A DNA stretch of 64,000 nt from contig QOUO01000006.1 in the NCBI GenBank assembly GCA_003862195.1, forward strand, positions 1 through 64,000, given 5' to 3'. The notes below the pieces were generated by a model. The model saw only the letters and a list, made by a program, of their open reading frames with translations, did not search any database and had not been told where the DNA came from. Source of the DNA: Coriobacteriaceae bacterium. GTDB lineage: Bacteria > Actinomycetota > Coriobacteriia > Coriobacteriales > Atopobiaceae. The translations under genes were made by a program, and so were the position numbers. Below, one piece after another: positions 1-14,620 of the stretch; positions within the stretch are counted from its first letter, which is position 1; every line of letters begins with the position of its first letter.

Positions 1-443
1 CGGCTGAACTCGGGCGACATGGTGAACTTCTCGTCGTCGAAGTCGATGGAGCAGCCCATGCGCTTGATCTGGCTGACGATGGTGCCGCCGTACTGCTCGC
101 GCCACTTCCAGCACTCCTCGATGAACTTCTCGCGGCCGATCTTGAGGCGCGATATGCCCTCGCTCTTGAGCTTCTTGTCCACCTTGGTCTGGGTGGCGAT
201 GCCCGCGTGGTCCGTTCCCAGGATCCAGCGCGTGGAGCGGCCGCGCATGCGGTTGTAGCGGATGTAGGTGTCCTGGATCGTGTCGTCCATGGCGTGGCCC
301 ATGTGCAGAATGCCCGTCACGTTTGGCGGCGGGATGACGACGGTGCAGTCGCCCACCCCCTTGCTGCGCTGGTAGCAGCCGGCGTCCATCCAGCTCTTGA
401 TGAGCTCGGGCTCCGCGGTCTGGGGGTCGTAGTTCTTTGGCAT
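1..443 (-). CDS. valS: Valyl-tRNA synthetase, N-terminal part (cut by window edge)
   Basis: Charges tRNA-Val with valine in the cytoplasm. Only the first 147 codons lie in the window. The translation begins MPKNYDPQTAEPELIKSW and carries the class I signature PPPNVTG followed by HMGHA, which is the HIGH-type ATP-binding motif of ValS. Further on, TDHAGIATQ is also typical of ValS. The ATG at 443 has a GGAAG ribosome binding site eight bases upstream. The gene diverges from tcdA across a spacer of about 230 bases. I looked for a T-box leader there and saw none. Confidence 0.95.
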   Translation of the reverse strand, partial: MPKNYDPQTAEPELIKSWMDAGCYQRSKGVGDCTVVIPPPNVTGILHMGHAMDDTIQDTYIRYNRMRGRSTRWILGTDHAGIATQTKVDKKLKSEGISRLKIGREKFIEECWKWREQYGGTIVSQIKRMGCSIDFDDEKFTMSPEFS

Positions 444-671
444 TTCTTCCACGGTTGATACCGCCTTCTTACGCGCCCCGTCAGACGGTGTGGGCACTCG
501 TGTAATGGGCGCGCGCCTCCGCCGGGGCTGGCTTACGTTGCGACCCGGCCGGCGGCGCCGGTCAAGTCAGCCCAACAGCATACCACGCGCGCCACGCGCC
601 GCCCGCACGACCGCGTGCTACAGTCGTTACCACACACGCGCCCACGCGGCGCTCGAGCCTTGGAGGTACCG

Positions 672-1508
672 ATGGACGAGAAGAACGCCACCGCGGAGGA
701 GGACGCTCCGCAGGTGGAGGCGGAGACCGCGACCGACCGGCTGCGCATCATCCTGGGGCAGGAGCGGCTCGACGCTCTGGCGCGCTCCCGCGTGCTGGTG
801 CTGGGCCTGGGCGGCGTGGGCTCCAACTGCGTGGAGGCCCTCGCGCGCGGCGGCGTGGGCGAGCTCGTGCTGGTGGACCGCGACATCGTGCAGCCCTCCA
901 ACATCAACCGGCAGGCCGTGGCCTACCACTCCACCATCGGCCAGCCCAAGACCGACGTGATGGAACGCATCGTCCACGACATCAACCCCGACTGCAGGGT
1001 CACCACGGTGCACCAGTTCCTCTCCAAGGAGAACCTCGTCCCCACGCTCGAGGCGCTCCCCCGCCCCGACTACGTGGTCGACGCCATCGACACCATCTCG
1101 CAGAAGCTCATCGTCGCCAAGTGGTGCCAGGACACGGGGCTGCGGCTCATATCCAGCATGGGCGGGGCAAACAAGCTCAACCCGGAGCGCCTGCGCTTCT
1201 CCACCATCGAGAAGACCAAGTCCGACCCCATCTGCAAGGTCATGCGTAAGGAATGCCGCAAGCGCGGCATCCGCGGACTGCAGGTGCTCTACTCCTCCGA
1301 GGTGCCCATGCCCGTGACGCCGCGCGGCGCCGACCTGCCAGACGGAAAGCGCCCCGAGAAGGGCGTGACCCTGGGCACGATGAGCTACATGCCGCCCATC
1401 ATGGGGCAGATGATCGCGGGCCGCGTGATCTGCGACCTGGCGGATCTCCACAACGACCTGGACGTGCAGGCGCCCATCGTGGCGGAGCGCCGCCGCGGGA
1501 GCAGGTGA
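672..1508 (+). CDS. tcdA: tRNA threonylcarbamoyladenosine dehydratase (TcdA/CsdL)
   Basis: E1-like ThiF-fold enzyme. By family it converts t6A37 of ANN-decoding tRNAs to cyclic t6A using ATP. The 278-residue product has the nucleotide-binding GLGGVGS at residues 45-51, then the acidic VLVDRDIV and NINRQ segments of ThiF-family proteins, and the TcdA-like stretch SSMGGANKLNP. The longer open frame starts at 615, but the ATG at 672 is preferred because GGAGG lies five bases upstream and the homologous region begins soon after. The first 20 residues are charged and probably disordered. Its stop is close to the downstream TatD-family gene, suggesting co-transcription. Confidence 0.9.
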   Translation: MDEKNATAEEDAPQVEAETATDRLRIILGQERLDALARSRVLVLGLGGVGSNCVEALARGGVGELVLVDRDIVQPSNINRQAVAYHSTIGQPKTDVMERIVHDINPDCRVTTVHQFLSKENLVPTLEALPRPDYVVDAIDTISQKLIVAKWCQDTGLRLISSMGGANKLNPERLRFSTIEKTKSDPICKVMRKECRKRGIRGLQVLYSSEVPMPVTPRGADLPDGKRPEKGVTLGTMSYMPPIMGQMIAGRVICDLADLHNDLDVQAPIVAERRRGSR

Positions 1509-1546
1509 ACCGCATGGGCGCGGGCGCCGCGGAGGACATGGCCGGC

Positions 1547-2314
1547 ATGAGGCTGCTTGACGCGCACTGCCACCTGGACTTTATGTCCAACATGCGCGAG
1601 GTCGCCGCGGACGCGCGCGAGGACGGGCTCTGGGTCCTCGCGAACACGGTCACGCCCGCGGGCTACACAGCCGCGCGAGACGCGCTGGCCGACCAGCCCA
1701 ACGTGCGCGTGGCGCTGGGCATGCACCCCTGGTGGGTGGCCGACAGTCGCGTGGGCGAGAAGGACGTGCACGACTTCGAGCGGCTCGCTGCCAAGGCGCG
1801 GTACGTGGGCGAGGTCGGCATGGACTTCTCGCCCAAGCACGTGCCCGAGGGGTCCTTCGACCGTCAGCGCGAGGCGTTCCGGCGCGCGTGCGTCGCCGCC
1901 GCGGCGGATGGCGGGACGGGGCCGCGCGTGATGTCCATCCACTCCGTGAGGTCCGCCGGCGAGGTGCTCGACGTGCTGGGCCAGACCGGCTGCCTTGACA
2001 GGTGCCGCTGCGTCTTCCACTGGTTCACGGGCACGTCGGACGAGCTGCACCGCGCCGTCATGGCCGGCTGCTGGTTTTCCGTCAACGAGATGATGCTGCG
2101 CACGCGGCGCGGGCGCGAATACGCGCGGCAGGTGCCGCTTGCGCAGCTGCTGACGGAGACGGACTTCCCTCCCGGGGAGGATGTGCCCTTCTCGGCCGGG
2201 GAAATCGAACGCTCGCTCGAGGGATGCATCCGGACGATCGCCGAGTCGCGCGTCATGGAGCCGAACGCCCTCGCGACAATCGTTCGCGACAACGCGGTGC
2301 GGCTGCTGGGGTGA
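1547..2314 (+). CDS. TatD-family metal-dependent hydrolase
   Basis: Predicted TIM-barrel amidohydrolase of the TatD family, whose members act as metal-dependent 3'-5' deoxyribonucleases or related hydrolases. The metal motif DAHCHLD is at residues 5-11. VALGMHPWW, YVGEVGMD, a middle HS motif and a late TETDFPPGE segment follow in TatD order. The product is 255 residues, the usual family length. The ATG at 1547 has GGAGGA ten bases upstream. Other possible starts are a GTG at 1505 overlapping the tcdA stop and an ATG at 1514. The region after TETD is divergent, so the exact substrate is not assignable. It contains one in-frame copy of the repeated word GGGCGAGAAGGACG (1753-1766). Confidence 0.85.
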   Translation: MRLLDAHCHLDFMSNMREVAADAREDGLWVLANTVTPAGYTAARDALADQPNVRVALGMHPWWVADSRVGEKDVHDFERLAAKARYVGEVGMDFSPKHVPEGSFDRQREAFRRACVAAAADGGTGPRVMSIHSVRSAGEVLDVLGQTGCLDRCRCVFHWFTGTSDELHRAVMAGCWFSVNEMMLRTRRGREYARQVPLAQLLTETDFPPGEDVPFSAGEIERSLEGCIRTIAESRVMEPNALATIVRDNAVRLLG

Positions 2315-2363
2315 CTTCGAATTGCCCTCCTCTTGCAAGTTGATTCCGCGCGCTTGCACGAAG

Positions 2364-2456
2364 TCGGGGATTTTGTGCGTTTGAGGTCGCAATCGCATGG
2401 TCCCAAAGGCCATCTTCAAGCTGAGGCATGCAGTCGAATCACACAAAACTCCCCGA
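2364..2456. repeat. Imperfect inverted repeat in the tatD-clpX spacer
   Basis: The spacer between the TatD-family gene and clpX (2315-2672, about 360 bases) has no credible gene. It contains two arms, TCGGGGATTTTGTGCG at 2364-2379 and CACACAAAACTCCCCGA at 2440-2456. They are inverted copies with one base inserted and one transition. Each arm is followed by a GAGGTC-containing segment in the same direction. The local base composition is lower in GC than the flanking genes. It could be the ends of a small degenerate mobile element or a structured RNA. I cannot assign a function. Confidence 0.45.
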
Positions 2457-2606
2457 TTGAGGTCCCAGAAGTGTGACTCTGTGTGTTTCTAGACTGTCGG
2501 GCCCGCTTCCCCCTCCGTCGAAACGCTCAAAATCCCGCATCTCGTGCGCTTGCGATAAATCATCTCCACCTTCACACGCCGACACGATGGTCCCGACATG
2601 GCATAA

Positions 2607-2638
2607 GGGGAGCCCGCCACCATCGTGACGGACTCCCC
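2607..2638 (-). terminator. Probable terminator downstream of clpX
   Basis: GGGGAGCCCG (2607-2616) pairs with CGGACTCCCC (2629-2638), with one wobble pair and a 12-base loop. It lies 35 bases beyond the clpX stop. There is no strong U-run on the minus strand, so termination efficiency is uncertain. Confidence 0.5.
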
Positions 2639-2672
2639 CACTCAGAACGATATCTGTAGCTAAACCTGCCAG

Positions 2673-3965
<1,293 letters not shown>

Positions 3966-3995
3966 CTGCCTTCTCTTCCTTGTGAAACTAAGAAC

Positions 3996-4607
3996 TTACG
4001 CCTGCTCCGTGCGAGAGGCGATCACCTTGTCGACCAGGCCGTAGTCCTTGGCCTCCTGGGCGCGCATGTAGTTGTCGCGCTCGGTGTCGGCGTTGATCTT
4101 CTCGACGGTCTGACCAGTATACTGCGAGAGCAGCTCGTTCATGTGGTTGCGGATCCACTTGGTCTCGTCCGCGACGATCTGGATGTCGGTCTGCTGGCCC
4201 TGGGCGCCCGAGCTCGGCTGGTGGATGAGGATCATCGAGTTGGGAAGCGCGAGACGCTTGCCCGGGGTTCCCGCGGCGAGAAGGACGGACGCCATGGAGG
4301 CGGCCATTCCCACGCAGATGGTGGAGACGTCCGGCTTGATGAAGTTCATCGTGTCGAGGATGCCGAGTCCCGCGTAGACCTCGCCGCCGGGCGAGTCGAT
4401 GTAGAGCGAGATGTCCTTGTCGGGATCCTGGCTCTCGAGGTGCAGCAGCTGCGCGATCACGAGGTTCGCGGAGTCGCGCGTGATCTCCTCGCCGAGGAAG
4501 ACGATCCTGTCGTTGAGCAGCCTCGAGTAGATGTCGTAGCTGCGCTCGCCGCGGGGCGTCTGCTCGATCACGTACGGGATGAGCGGCGTGTTCATGGGAT
4601 TGTGCAT
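3996..4607 (-). CDS. clpP: ATP-dependent Clp protease proteolytic subunit ClpP
   Basis: Serine protease subunit that forms the tetradecameric barrel with ClpX. The catalytic residues are visible: Ser104 in GMAASMA, His129 in MILIHQPS, and probably Asp178 in the TERD segment. The oxyanion region DSPGGEV is also intact. The open frame reaches 4670, but the ATG at 4607 has GGAAGGA seven bases upstream and gives 203 residues, the usual length. Earlier in-frame codons encode an Arg-rich stretch that is not family-like. It lies between tig and clpX on the same strand. Confidence 0.95.
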   Translation of the reverse strand: MHNPMNTPLIPYVIEQTPRGERSYDIYSRLLNDRIVFLGEEITRDSANLVIAQLLHLESQDPDKDISLYIDSPGGEVYAGLGILDTMNFIKPDVSTICVGMAASMASVLLAAGTPGKRLALPNSMILIHQPSSGAQGQQTDIQIVADETKWIRNHMNELLSQYTGQTVEKINADTERDNYMRAQEAKDYGLVDKVIASRTEQA

Positions 4608-4683
4608 TGGGTCTCCTTCCGGTCGTTCGACCCTTCGGTCCCCCGGCCGCGGCCGGGGTATTGTTACCAAAAAGGAAGCAAAA

Positions 4684-4718
4684 AGCGCTCCGAGGTCTGT
4701 GTACCCCCGGAGCGCTTC
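4684..4718 (-). terminator. Intrinsic terminator after tig
   Basis: Perfect 10-base stem AAGCGCTCCG (4684-4693) with CGGAGCGCTT (4709-4718). On the minus strand it is followed directly by a U-rich tract. It separates tig from clpP, so clpPX probably also has its own promoter in the short gap at 4608-4680. Confidence 0.8.
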
Positions 4719-4741
4719 TCTAGTCCTCTGAAGGGAGAGGG

Positions 4742-6091
4742 TTACTCGGCGTCCTCAGAATCCGCATCGGAGGCGTCGTCCTTCTTGGCGCGAGCCTCGG
4801 CGACCTCGTCGACGACGGTCACGGGCGCGTTCTCGACCATCCAGTCGACCGCCTTGGAGCGACGGATGGACTCGCGGATGGCGGGAAGCTGGCCGCCCTT
4901 CCTGAAGTCCTCGATGCGGGAGTCGACGTCGTCGACACCGGCCTTCTCGAACTCCTTGCGGACGTCGTCCTCGGTGGCCTCGAGCTCGAGCTTGTCGGCC
5001 AGGGCGTCGAGCGCCAGGGACTGGCGGGCGCGCTCCTCGGCCTGCTCGTGGAGGTCGTTGATGAAGTCCTGGCTCTTGATGTTGCGGGCCTGGAGGTACA
5101 TGTCAAGGCTGATGCCCTGGCGCTGCAGCTGGCCGAGGACCTCCTGCGCGAGCTCGTTGAAGACCTGGTTCTGGTAGGCCTCGGGGACCTCGTCGAGCGT
5201 GAGGTGCTTGCCGATCTCCTCGACGACGCGGTCCTCCTTGAGGGAGGGAAGGCTGGACTTCTTGTCGTTCTCGATGTCCTCCTTCAGGGCGTCGCGGAGC
5301 TCTGCCACGGTGTCGAAGCCGAAGTTCTTCTTCGCGAACTCGTCGTCGAGCTCGGGGGTGACGGACTTCTTGATGCCCTTGAGCGTGACGGAGACCTCGT
5401 AGTTGCGCTGGTCGTCACCCTCGCCCTCGGTCCAGGCGATGTCCTTCTGCTCGCCCTTCTTCATGCCGGCGACGCCAGCCTTGAAGTCCTCGGGCAGGTA
5501 GTTGCTCGCGAGGTTGAGCTGGCGGTCGGTGCCGGCGAGGCCGGACTTCTGCTCGGCCTTGTCCTCGACGTCGAGCACGACGACGTCGTCCTTCTCGGCC
5601 GGACGGTCCTCCTCGACGTCCTCGAGGGTGTTGCGGTAGCTCATGAGCTGCTCGAGCTGCTGGTCGATCTCGGCCTCGGTGGCCTCCTCGGGCGGCATGT
5701 TGATGGCGGGGGCATCATAGCTGTCGAGCTCGCAGGTGGGCGGGACGGTGACGGTGGCCGTCACGACGAAGTCCTGGTGCTCAACGACGGACAGGGGGTC
5801 GTCGCCGTAGTTGGGGTTCTCGACGGGGACGATGTCGAGCTCCTCGAGCATGGCGGGCTGCGCGTCGTTCATGAGGTCCTCGGTGGCCTGGCCCAGGACG
5901 GAGTCACGGCCGACGATGCCGTCGATGACGGGACGCGGGGTGTGGCCCTTGCGGAATCCCTGGAACTGGTACTTGTGGGAGATGTCCTTGTACGTCTTGT
6001 TGACGTACTTGTCGACCTCGGCGGCAGGGACGGTAATCGTGGCGACTACCTTGCCATTCTCAGGCTTCTCAGCGGTGACGGTAATGTTCAA
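4742..6091 (-). CDS. tig: Trigger factor (ribosome-associated chaperone)
   Basis: Peptidyl-prolyl isomerase and chaperone that binds nascent chains at the ribosome exit tunnel. The 449-residue product has the N-terminal ribosome-binding signature GFRKGHTPR near residue 45, a central FKBP-like domain around 150-240, and an acidic helical C-terminal domain. The start codon is TTG at 6091, with GGAGG five bases upstream. No in-frame ATG precedes the conserved N-terminus. It heads the tig-clpP-clpX cluster, a common arrangement. Confidence 0.95.
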   Translation of the reverse strand: MNITVTAEKPENGKVVATITVPAAEVDKYVNKTYKDISHKYQFQGFRKGHTPRPVIDGIVGRDSVLGQATEDLMNDAQPAMLEELDIVPVENPNYGDDPLSVVEHQDFVVTATVTVPPTCELDSYDAPAINMPPEEATEAEIDQQLEQLMSYRNTLEDVEEDRPAEKDDVVVLDVEDKAEQKSGLAGTDRQLNLASNYLPEDFKAGVAGMKKGEQKDIAWTEGEGDDQRNYEVSVTLKGIKKSVTPELDDEFAKKNFGFDTVAELRDALKEDIENDKKSSLPSLKEDRVVEEIGKHLTLDEVPEAYQNQVFNELAQEVLGQLQRQGISLDMYLQARNIKSQDFINDLHEQAEERARQSLALDALADKLELEATEDDVRKEFEKAGVDDVDSRIEDFRKGGQLPAIRESIRRSKAVDWMVENAPVTVVDEVAEARAKKDDASDADSEDAE

Positions 6092-6167
6092 CGTTCCTCC
6101 AGTGCTTCTCGTGCCGGGTGACGGGGCCCACGTCCCGACGCCTGGCGCAGTTACTTTGCTTTGTTGA

Positions 6168-6254
6168 TGGTGCGGGCGAAAGGATTTGAACCTTCACGAG
6201 ATCTCTCCCACTGGAACCTAAATCCAGCGCGTCTACCAGTTCCGCCACGCCCGC
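6168..6254 (-). tRNA. tRNA-Leu (anticodon UAG)
   Basis: An 87-base gene with acceptor arms GCGGGCG and CGCCCGC, a long class II variable arm, TTCAAATCC in the T arm and an encoded CCA end. The anticodon loop TTTAGGT reads UAG, which decodes CUA and other CUN leucine codons. Confidence 0.95.
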
Positions 6255-6368
6255 GAATCAACGCACAGCCTATGCATGATAGCAAACAAGGGGCAGTTTA
6301 CCCAACACCCAGCAAATCTTTCCATGCGAGTTGCGCAATTTTGGCCGCTAGCGACGGCATTGCCATCA

Positions 6369-6408
6369 GGGCGAGAAGGACGTGCGCTCCCGGGCGCACG
6401 TCCTTCTC
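6369..6408 (-). terminator. carB terminator made from an inverted pair of the repeated GAGAAGGACG word
   Basis: A perfect 15-base stem, GAGAAGGACGTGCGC (6373-6387) with its complement (6394-6408) and loop TCCCGG, lies 40 bases past the carB stop. Its left arm is part of GGGCGAGAAGGACG (6369-6382), the word that recurs through the window. The U-run is weak on both strands. It could also end transcription from the tRNA-Leu side. Confidence 0.65.
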
Positions 6409-6447
6409 CACCGTTGTTACTTCTCCCCGGCCGCTATGCGAGCGCCG

Positions 6448-9683
<3,236 letters not shown>

Positions 9684-9684
<1 letters not shown>

Positions 9685-10952
9685 CAGAAGCGCCTCCCCT
9701 CGCGCACGTCGATGTCGAGGTAGTCGGCATCGCCCTCCATCAGCCTCGCGAACGACCTGAATAGGTAGGCCGAGTCGTGTGGCCCCGGACACGCCTCCGG
9801 GTGGTACTGCACGCTGAGCGCGGGCACGTCCAGAAACTGCACGCCCTCGGGCGTCCCGTCGTTCAGGTTCACGTGCGTCAGGCGCACGCGCCCCATCTCC
9901 GCGGTCCGCACCACGGGCGCCACGCCGCGACGGCACCACGCGCGCAGGTCGCGCTCGTGCTCGGCGTAGCCGCCCGACTCCTCGGGCACGATCGGACCTA
10001 GCGAGTCGAACACCAGGCCAAAGTTGTGGTTCTGCGCCGTCACCTCCACCTTGCTGGTCAGGAGGTTCATCACGGGCTCGTTGCCGCCGTGGTGGCCAAA
10101 CGGCAGCTTCTCTATCCGCGCGCCGGCCGCCATGCTCACGAGCTGGTTGCCCAGGCAGATGCCAAACACGGGAACCTTGCCCAAGAGCTCGCGCGCCGCA
10201 TGCGCGGTCGCCGTCACCTGGCCGGGGTCTCCCGGTCCGTTGGAGAAGAACACGCCGTCCGGCCTCGCGCCGTCAATCCCAAGCGCGAGCGTCCGCTCGG
10301 CCGGGGTGTCCCACGGCACGACGACCGTCTCGCAGCCCACGGAGGCGAGGCCGTCCGCTATGCCGCGCTTCTCGCCGCAGTCGTACGCGACCACGCGGAA
10401 GCGGCGCTCGCCCTTGGCGGGCACCACGTGCTCCTGCCTGGGCGAGACGTCCGCCACGAGGTTCCGGCTCGATATCCCGGGCGCCTGGCACACGCGCGCC
10501 ACCAGGCTCTGCGGGTCCAGGTCCTCCGTCGAAATCGCGGCGCGCATGGCCCCCGCGGAGCGTATCCGCAGCGTGAGGGCACGCGTGTCCACGCCCTCGA
10601 TCGCGACGACGCCCTCGCGCTCGAGCAGCTCGGGGAGGCTCCCCTCGCTCTGCCAGTTGCTGGGCTCGTAGCACATGTCGCGCACGACGAGGCCCGCCAG
10701 CGCGGGCGCGCCCGACTGCATCGCGGCCGCGCTCACGCCGTAGTTTCCCACCTGCGGGTACGTGAGCGTCACGATCTGCCCCGCGTAGCTGGGGTCCGTC
10801 ACGATCTCCTGGTAGCCCACCATGGAGGTGTTGAACACGATCTCGCCAAAGGCCTCGCCCGTCGCACCGGCGCATCGGCCGCGGAGCACCGTTCCGTCCT
10901 CAAGGGCGAGAAGAGCCTCGCGTGGTGGCCGCATGCAAACAAGTGGATTCAT
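9684..10952 (-). CDS. carA: Carbamoyl-phosphate synthase small (glutaminase) subunit
   Basis: Class I glutamine amidotransferase that supplies ammonia to CarB. The 422-residue product has the nucleophile Cys266 in FGICLGNQ and a C-terminal QYHPEA motif carrying the His/Glu pair. FSNGPGDP is also present. The ATG at 10952 has AAGGAGG seven bases upstream. An ATG six bases earlier is too close to that site. Its stop overlaps the carB start by one base. A hairpin with a U-run lies just upstream of the ribosome binding site (see 10978-11010). Confidence 0.96.
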
Positions 10953-10977
10953 GCCCATACCTCCTTCGTGCGCGTGC

Positions 10978-11010
10978 AAAAAACGGAACCCCACCTGCGG
11001 CGGAGCTCCG
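10978..11010 (-). terminator. Candidate attenuator in the carA leader
   Basis: On the minus strand GGAGCTCC and GGGGTTCC pair over eight positions (three of them G-U), extended by a C-G pair. Six U residues follow directly (10978-10983). The U-run ends about 18 bases before the carA ribosome binding site, which is the place expected for a leader attenuator. Upstream, the leader has a small ACGG...CCGT hairpin near 11050. A TAGAAT box at 11082-11087 could be the -10 element. No clear PyrR-binding loop was recognised. Confidence 0.5.
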
Positions 11011-11144
11011 GCACATACGTAACGTCACGCGCTTTGTCTGCCTTGACGGTATCTCCGTACCATCCTTAAAGGTTGTTTTGCATTCTAGATTTTTACTTAT
11101 GCGGTTATGCGCAATACTGCATTCTGTTACCACGCAGAAACAAA

Positions 11145-11174
11145 GGGCAGGACCAGGTCTCCCCGGTCCCGCCC
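11145..11174 (-). terminator. Terminator downstream of gdhA
   Basis: GGGCAGGACC (11145-11154) pairs with GGTCCCGCCC (11165-11174) with one mismatch. On the minus strand it is followed by CTTTGTTTC. A second hairpin, TTCCAGGCA with TGCCTGGAA at 11189-11208, lies between it and the gdhA stop. Confidence 0.6.
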
Positions 11175-11225
11175 CAAGCGTGACTCTATTCCAGGCACCT
11201 GCCTGGAACTATGCGAAAGCGTGCA

Positions 11226-12668
<1,443 letters not shown>

Positions 12669-12762
12669 TTAAACGGCGGCCCCAGACGCGGGCCCGCTTC
12701 GTGCGATTGCAGATAACCCCTTGCCCAAAGCCGCCCGCTCCCCTATACTTTCAACGCGGCTC

Positions 12763-12839
12763 CGGGGTGTGGCGCAGCTTGGTAGCGCATCTGCTTTGGG
12801 AGCAGAGGGTCGCTGGTTCGAATCCAGTCACCCCGACCA
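12763..12839 (+). tRNA. tRNA-Pro (anticodon UGG)
   Basis: A 77-base gene with acceptor stem CGGGGTG/CACCCCG, anticodon loop TTTGGGA (UGG), GTTCGAATC in the T arm and encoded CCA. A TATACT box lies about 20 bases upstream. It is followed three bases later by tRNA-Gly, so the two are one transcript. Confidence 0.95.
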
Positions 12840-12842
12840 CGT

Positions 12843-12918
12843 GCGGCGGTAGTTCAATTGGTAGAGCAGTAGCCTTCCAAGCTACCTGTTGCGGGTTCGA
12901 GTCCCGTCCGCCGCTCCA
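12843..12918 (+). tRNA. tRNA-Gly (anticodon UCC)
   Basis: A 76-base gene with acceptor stem GCGGCGG/CCGCCGC, anticodon loop CTTCCAA (UCC), GTTCGAGTC in the T arm and encoded CCA. It is co-transcribed with the preceding tRNA-Pro. Confidence 0.95.
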
Positions 12919-12929
12919 TTCGCGCTCAA

Positions 12930-12958
12930 GAGGCTAATCGGCATGTCCGGTTGGCCTC
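12930..12958 (+). terminator. Terminator of the tRNA-Pro/tRNA-Gly unit
   Basis: GAGGCTAATCGG (12930-12941) pairs with CCGGTTGGCCTC (12947-12958) through 12 positions, two of them G-U. TCTTTG follows. Confidence 0.7.
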
Positions 12959-13003
12959 TCTTTGTGTAGATTGGTCACATGGCCATCTAGAGGGAGTGAC
13001 GCA

Positions 13004-13969
13004 ATGCCCATACGCAACCTCGGCAGGATGCTTCTGATCGCCAACCCAACGGCCCACAGCGGCAGAGGTGCCGAAGCCGCAGCATACGTGACGCGGCTTC
13101 TCTCTAACTTCCCCGCCGCAACAACGTCCTTCTCGTCCCGCCTCACGACGGCTCCCGGCGACGGCACGCGGCTCGCCTCCCAGTCTGCGGGATTCGACAC
13201 CGTCATCGCGCTTGGCGGGGACGGCATCATCCACGAGGTCGCAAACGGCCTCATGTCAGTCGAGAAGGACGCGCGTCCCACGCTCGCGGTCGTGCCCGTG
13301 GGCTCCGGCAACGACTTTGCCCGGACGCTCGGCATGGCCATGAACGACCCGGCGCGCGCCATGGCGCAGCTGCTTGCCGGCAACCCTCGATCGCTCGACC
13401 TCGGTCACGTGTCGAGCGACTCCGGCGCCTCCTGCCACTACGTGCAGACGCTATCCTTTGGCCTGGACGCCGCCATCGCGCTTGACACGACCGACCGCCG
13501 CGCGGACGGCACGCGCCAGAGCGGGGCCGGGCTCTTTGCGACCTCGGGCGTCAAGCTCTTCTCCAAGGTGCGGGGAGAGTCGTCGGGCTGGCCGTCCACC
13601 GTCTCCATCGACGGAGGCGAGCCGTTCCGGCTCAACACGATCATCTTCGCGGTGCAGAACGGCCCCACGTACGGCGGCGGCTTTCGCATCTGCCCCGACG
13701 CGAGCCCGTTCGACGGCCGCCTCGACGTCTGCTACAACGTGGGCGTCCCCGCGCTCCCCCGCCTGCTTGCGCTTTTCGCGCTCGCACGCACGGGAAGGCA
13801 CGTCCGCTCAAGCGTCGTGCGCGTCTCCACGCTCGAGCGCCTCACGGTCGACTTCGGCACGGCGACGCCTCCCTGCCAGGTGGATGGCGAGCGGCTCGTC
13901 GGCAGCAGGTTCGAGGTGAGCGTCGTGCCAGAGGCACTCACCGTCATCGTTCCGGGCAAGAGCCACTAG
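13004..13969 (+). CDS. Diacylglycerol kinase-family lipid kinase
   Basis: A DagK/YegS-type kinase that phosphorylates a diacylglycerol or related lipid at the membrane surface. The 321-residue product opens with LIANPTAHSGRG, then GGDGIIHEVANG (the GGDG ATP-binding motif) and VPVGSGNDFART, all hallmarks of the family. A C-terminal CQVDGE segment matches the second domain. The ATG at 13004 has AGGGAG seven bases upstream. It stands alone and converges on ptsI. The shared terminator between them has been split by the IS element. The lipid substrate cannot be fixed from sequence. Confidence 0.88.
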   Translation: MPIRNLGRMLLIANPTAHSGRGAEAAAYVTRLLSNFPAATTSFSSRLTTAPGDGTRLASQSAGFDTVIALGGDGIIHEVANGLMSVEKDARPTLAVVPVGSGNDFARTLGMAMNDPARAMAQLLAGNPRSLDLGHVSSDSGASCHYVQTLSFGLDAAIALDTTDRRADGTRQSGAGLFATSGVKLFSKVRGESSGWPSTVSIDGGEPFRLNTIIFAVQNGPTYGGGFRICPDASPFDGRLDVCYNVGVPALPRLLALFALARTGRHVRSSVVRVSTLERLTVDFGTATPPCQVDGERLVGSRFEVSVVPEALTVIVPGKSH

Positions 13970-14063
13970 CCACCCGCGACCTCCTTCTGGCACCTCGCGT
14001 CTACAGAGGAGGCGCGTTCTTCTCCCCCAGCTCATACATGAAAGGGGACGCCCATTCTGAACT

Positions 14064-14097
14064 GCCTCCCATTTCCTGGACACGGGAAATGGGAGGC
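14064..14097 (+). promoter_or_regulatory. Hairpin at the IS left end that hides the orfA ribosome binding site
   Basis: A perfect 13-base stem (GCCTCCCATTTCC at 14064-14076, complement at 14085-14097, 8-base loop) overlaps the left inverted repeat. The right arm contains GGGAGG (14091-14096), the only good ribosome binding site for the orfA ATG at 14104. Transcripts entering from outside the IS would fold and block translation. A transcript starting inside the element, past the left arm, would not. This logic is known for other IS elements and is an inference here. Confidence 0.6.
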
Positions 14098-14103
14098 ATA
14101 TTC

Positions 14104-14600
14104 ATGCGTACCGATCTGAGGGTAAAGCACGACGTCGGGACCAGGATGAAGGCGGCAGGGCTCTTCGCCGCGGGTCATGGCTACAAGGGCGTGGCGAAGG
14201 AGCTCCGCTTCCCCCGAAACACCGTGAGAAAATGGTGGCAGATATGGAGGGCGTTCGGAAGCGAGGCGCTGCTGTCGATGGGCGGGAAGCAGGCAAGGTA
14301 CACATACGGCCAGAAGGTCGCGTCCGCGAGGGCCGTCGTGGAGGGCGGCATGTCGAAGGCCGACGCGATGGCAGAGTACGGCATCATGTCCGAGTCCCCG
14401 CTCGAGAGATGGTGCAGGGCATACCGCGAGGGCGGCGCAGAGGCGCTGAGGCCGAGGCCCAAGGGGCGCCCGAGGGGATCCGGCGCCGCCGCGAGGCCGC
14501 TCGCGCGCGAGCAGCAGCTCGAGCGCAGGGTGCAGCAGCTCGAGGCCGAGGTGGCGTACCTAAAAAACTGCGGTCCCTGGCCAGGAGGGAAGGGCGCTGA
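14104..14600 (+). pseudogene. IS3-family OrfA, with a one-base contraction near its end
   Basis: DNA-binding protein of the transposase. An N-terminal helix-turn-helix (GYKGVAKELRFPRNTVRKWW region, residues 20-45) and a second HTH-like segment precede a C-terminal coiled coil (QQLERRVQQLEAEVAYL). Read from the ATG at 14104, the frame changes at the A6 run (14572-14577, CTAAAAAAC). The expected family ending YLKKLRSLARREGR then a TGA at 14598-14600 appears only one frame back. One more A would restore it and would also create a classic A-AAA-AAA slippery site leading into orfB. Either the run has lost a base, or slippage on A6 rescues expression. The uncorrected frame runs on through orfB as a meaningless 511-codon reading. 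Confidence 0.65.
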
Positions 14601-14620
14601 CCAGGGCCAAGGCGGAGGCG

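Noticed and set aside
444-671. Possible T-box leader in front of valS
   Set aside because: I looked on the minus strand for the conserved T-box tail and an antiterminator with a U-run and saw neither.
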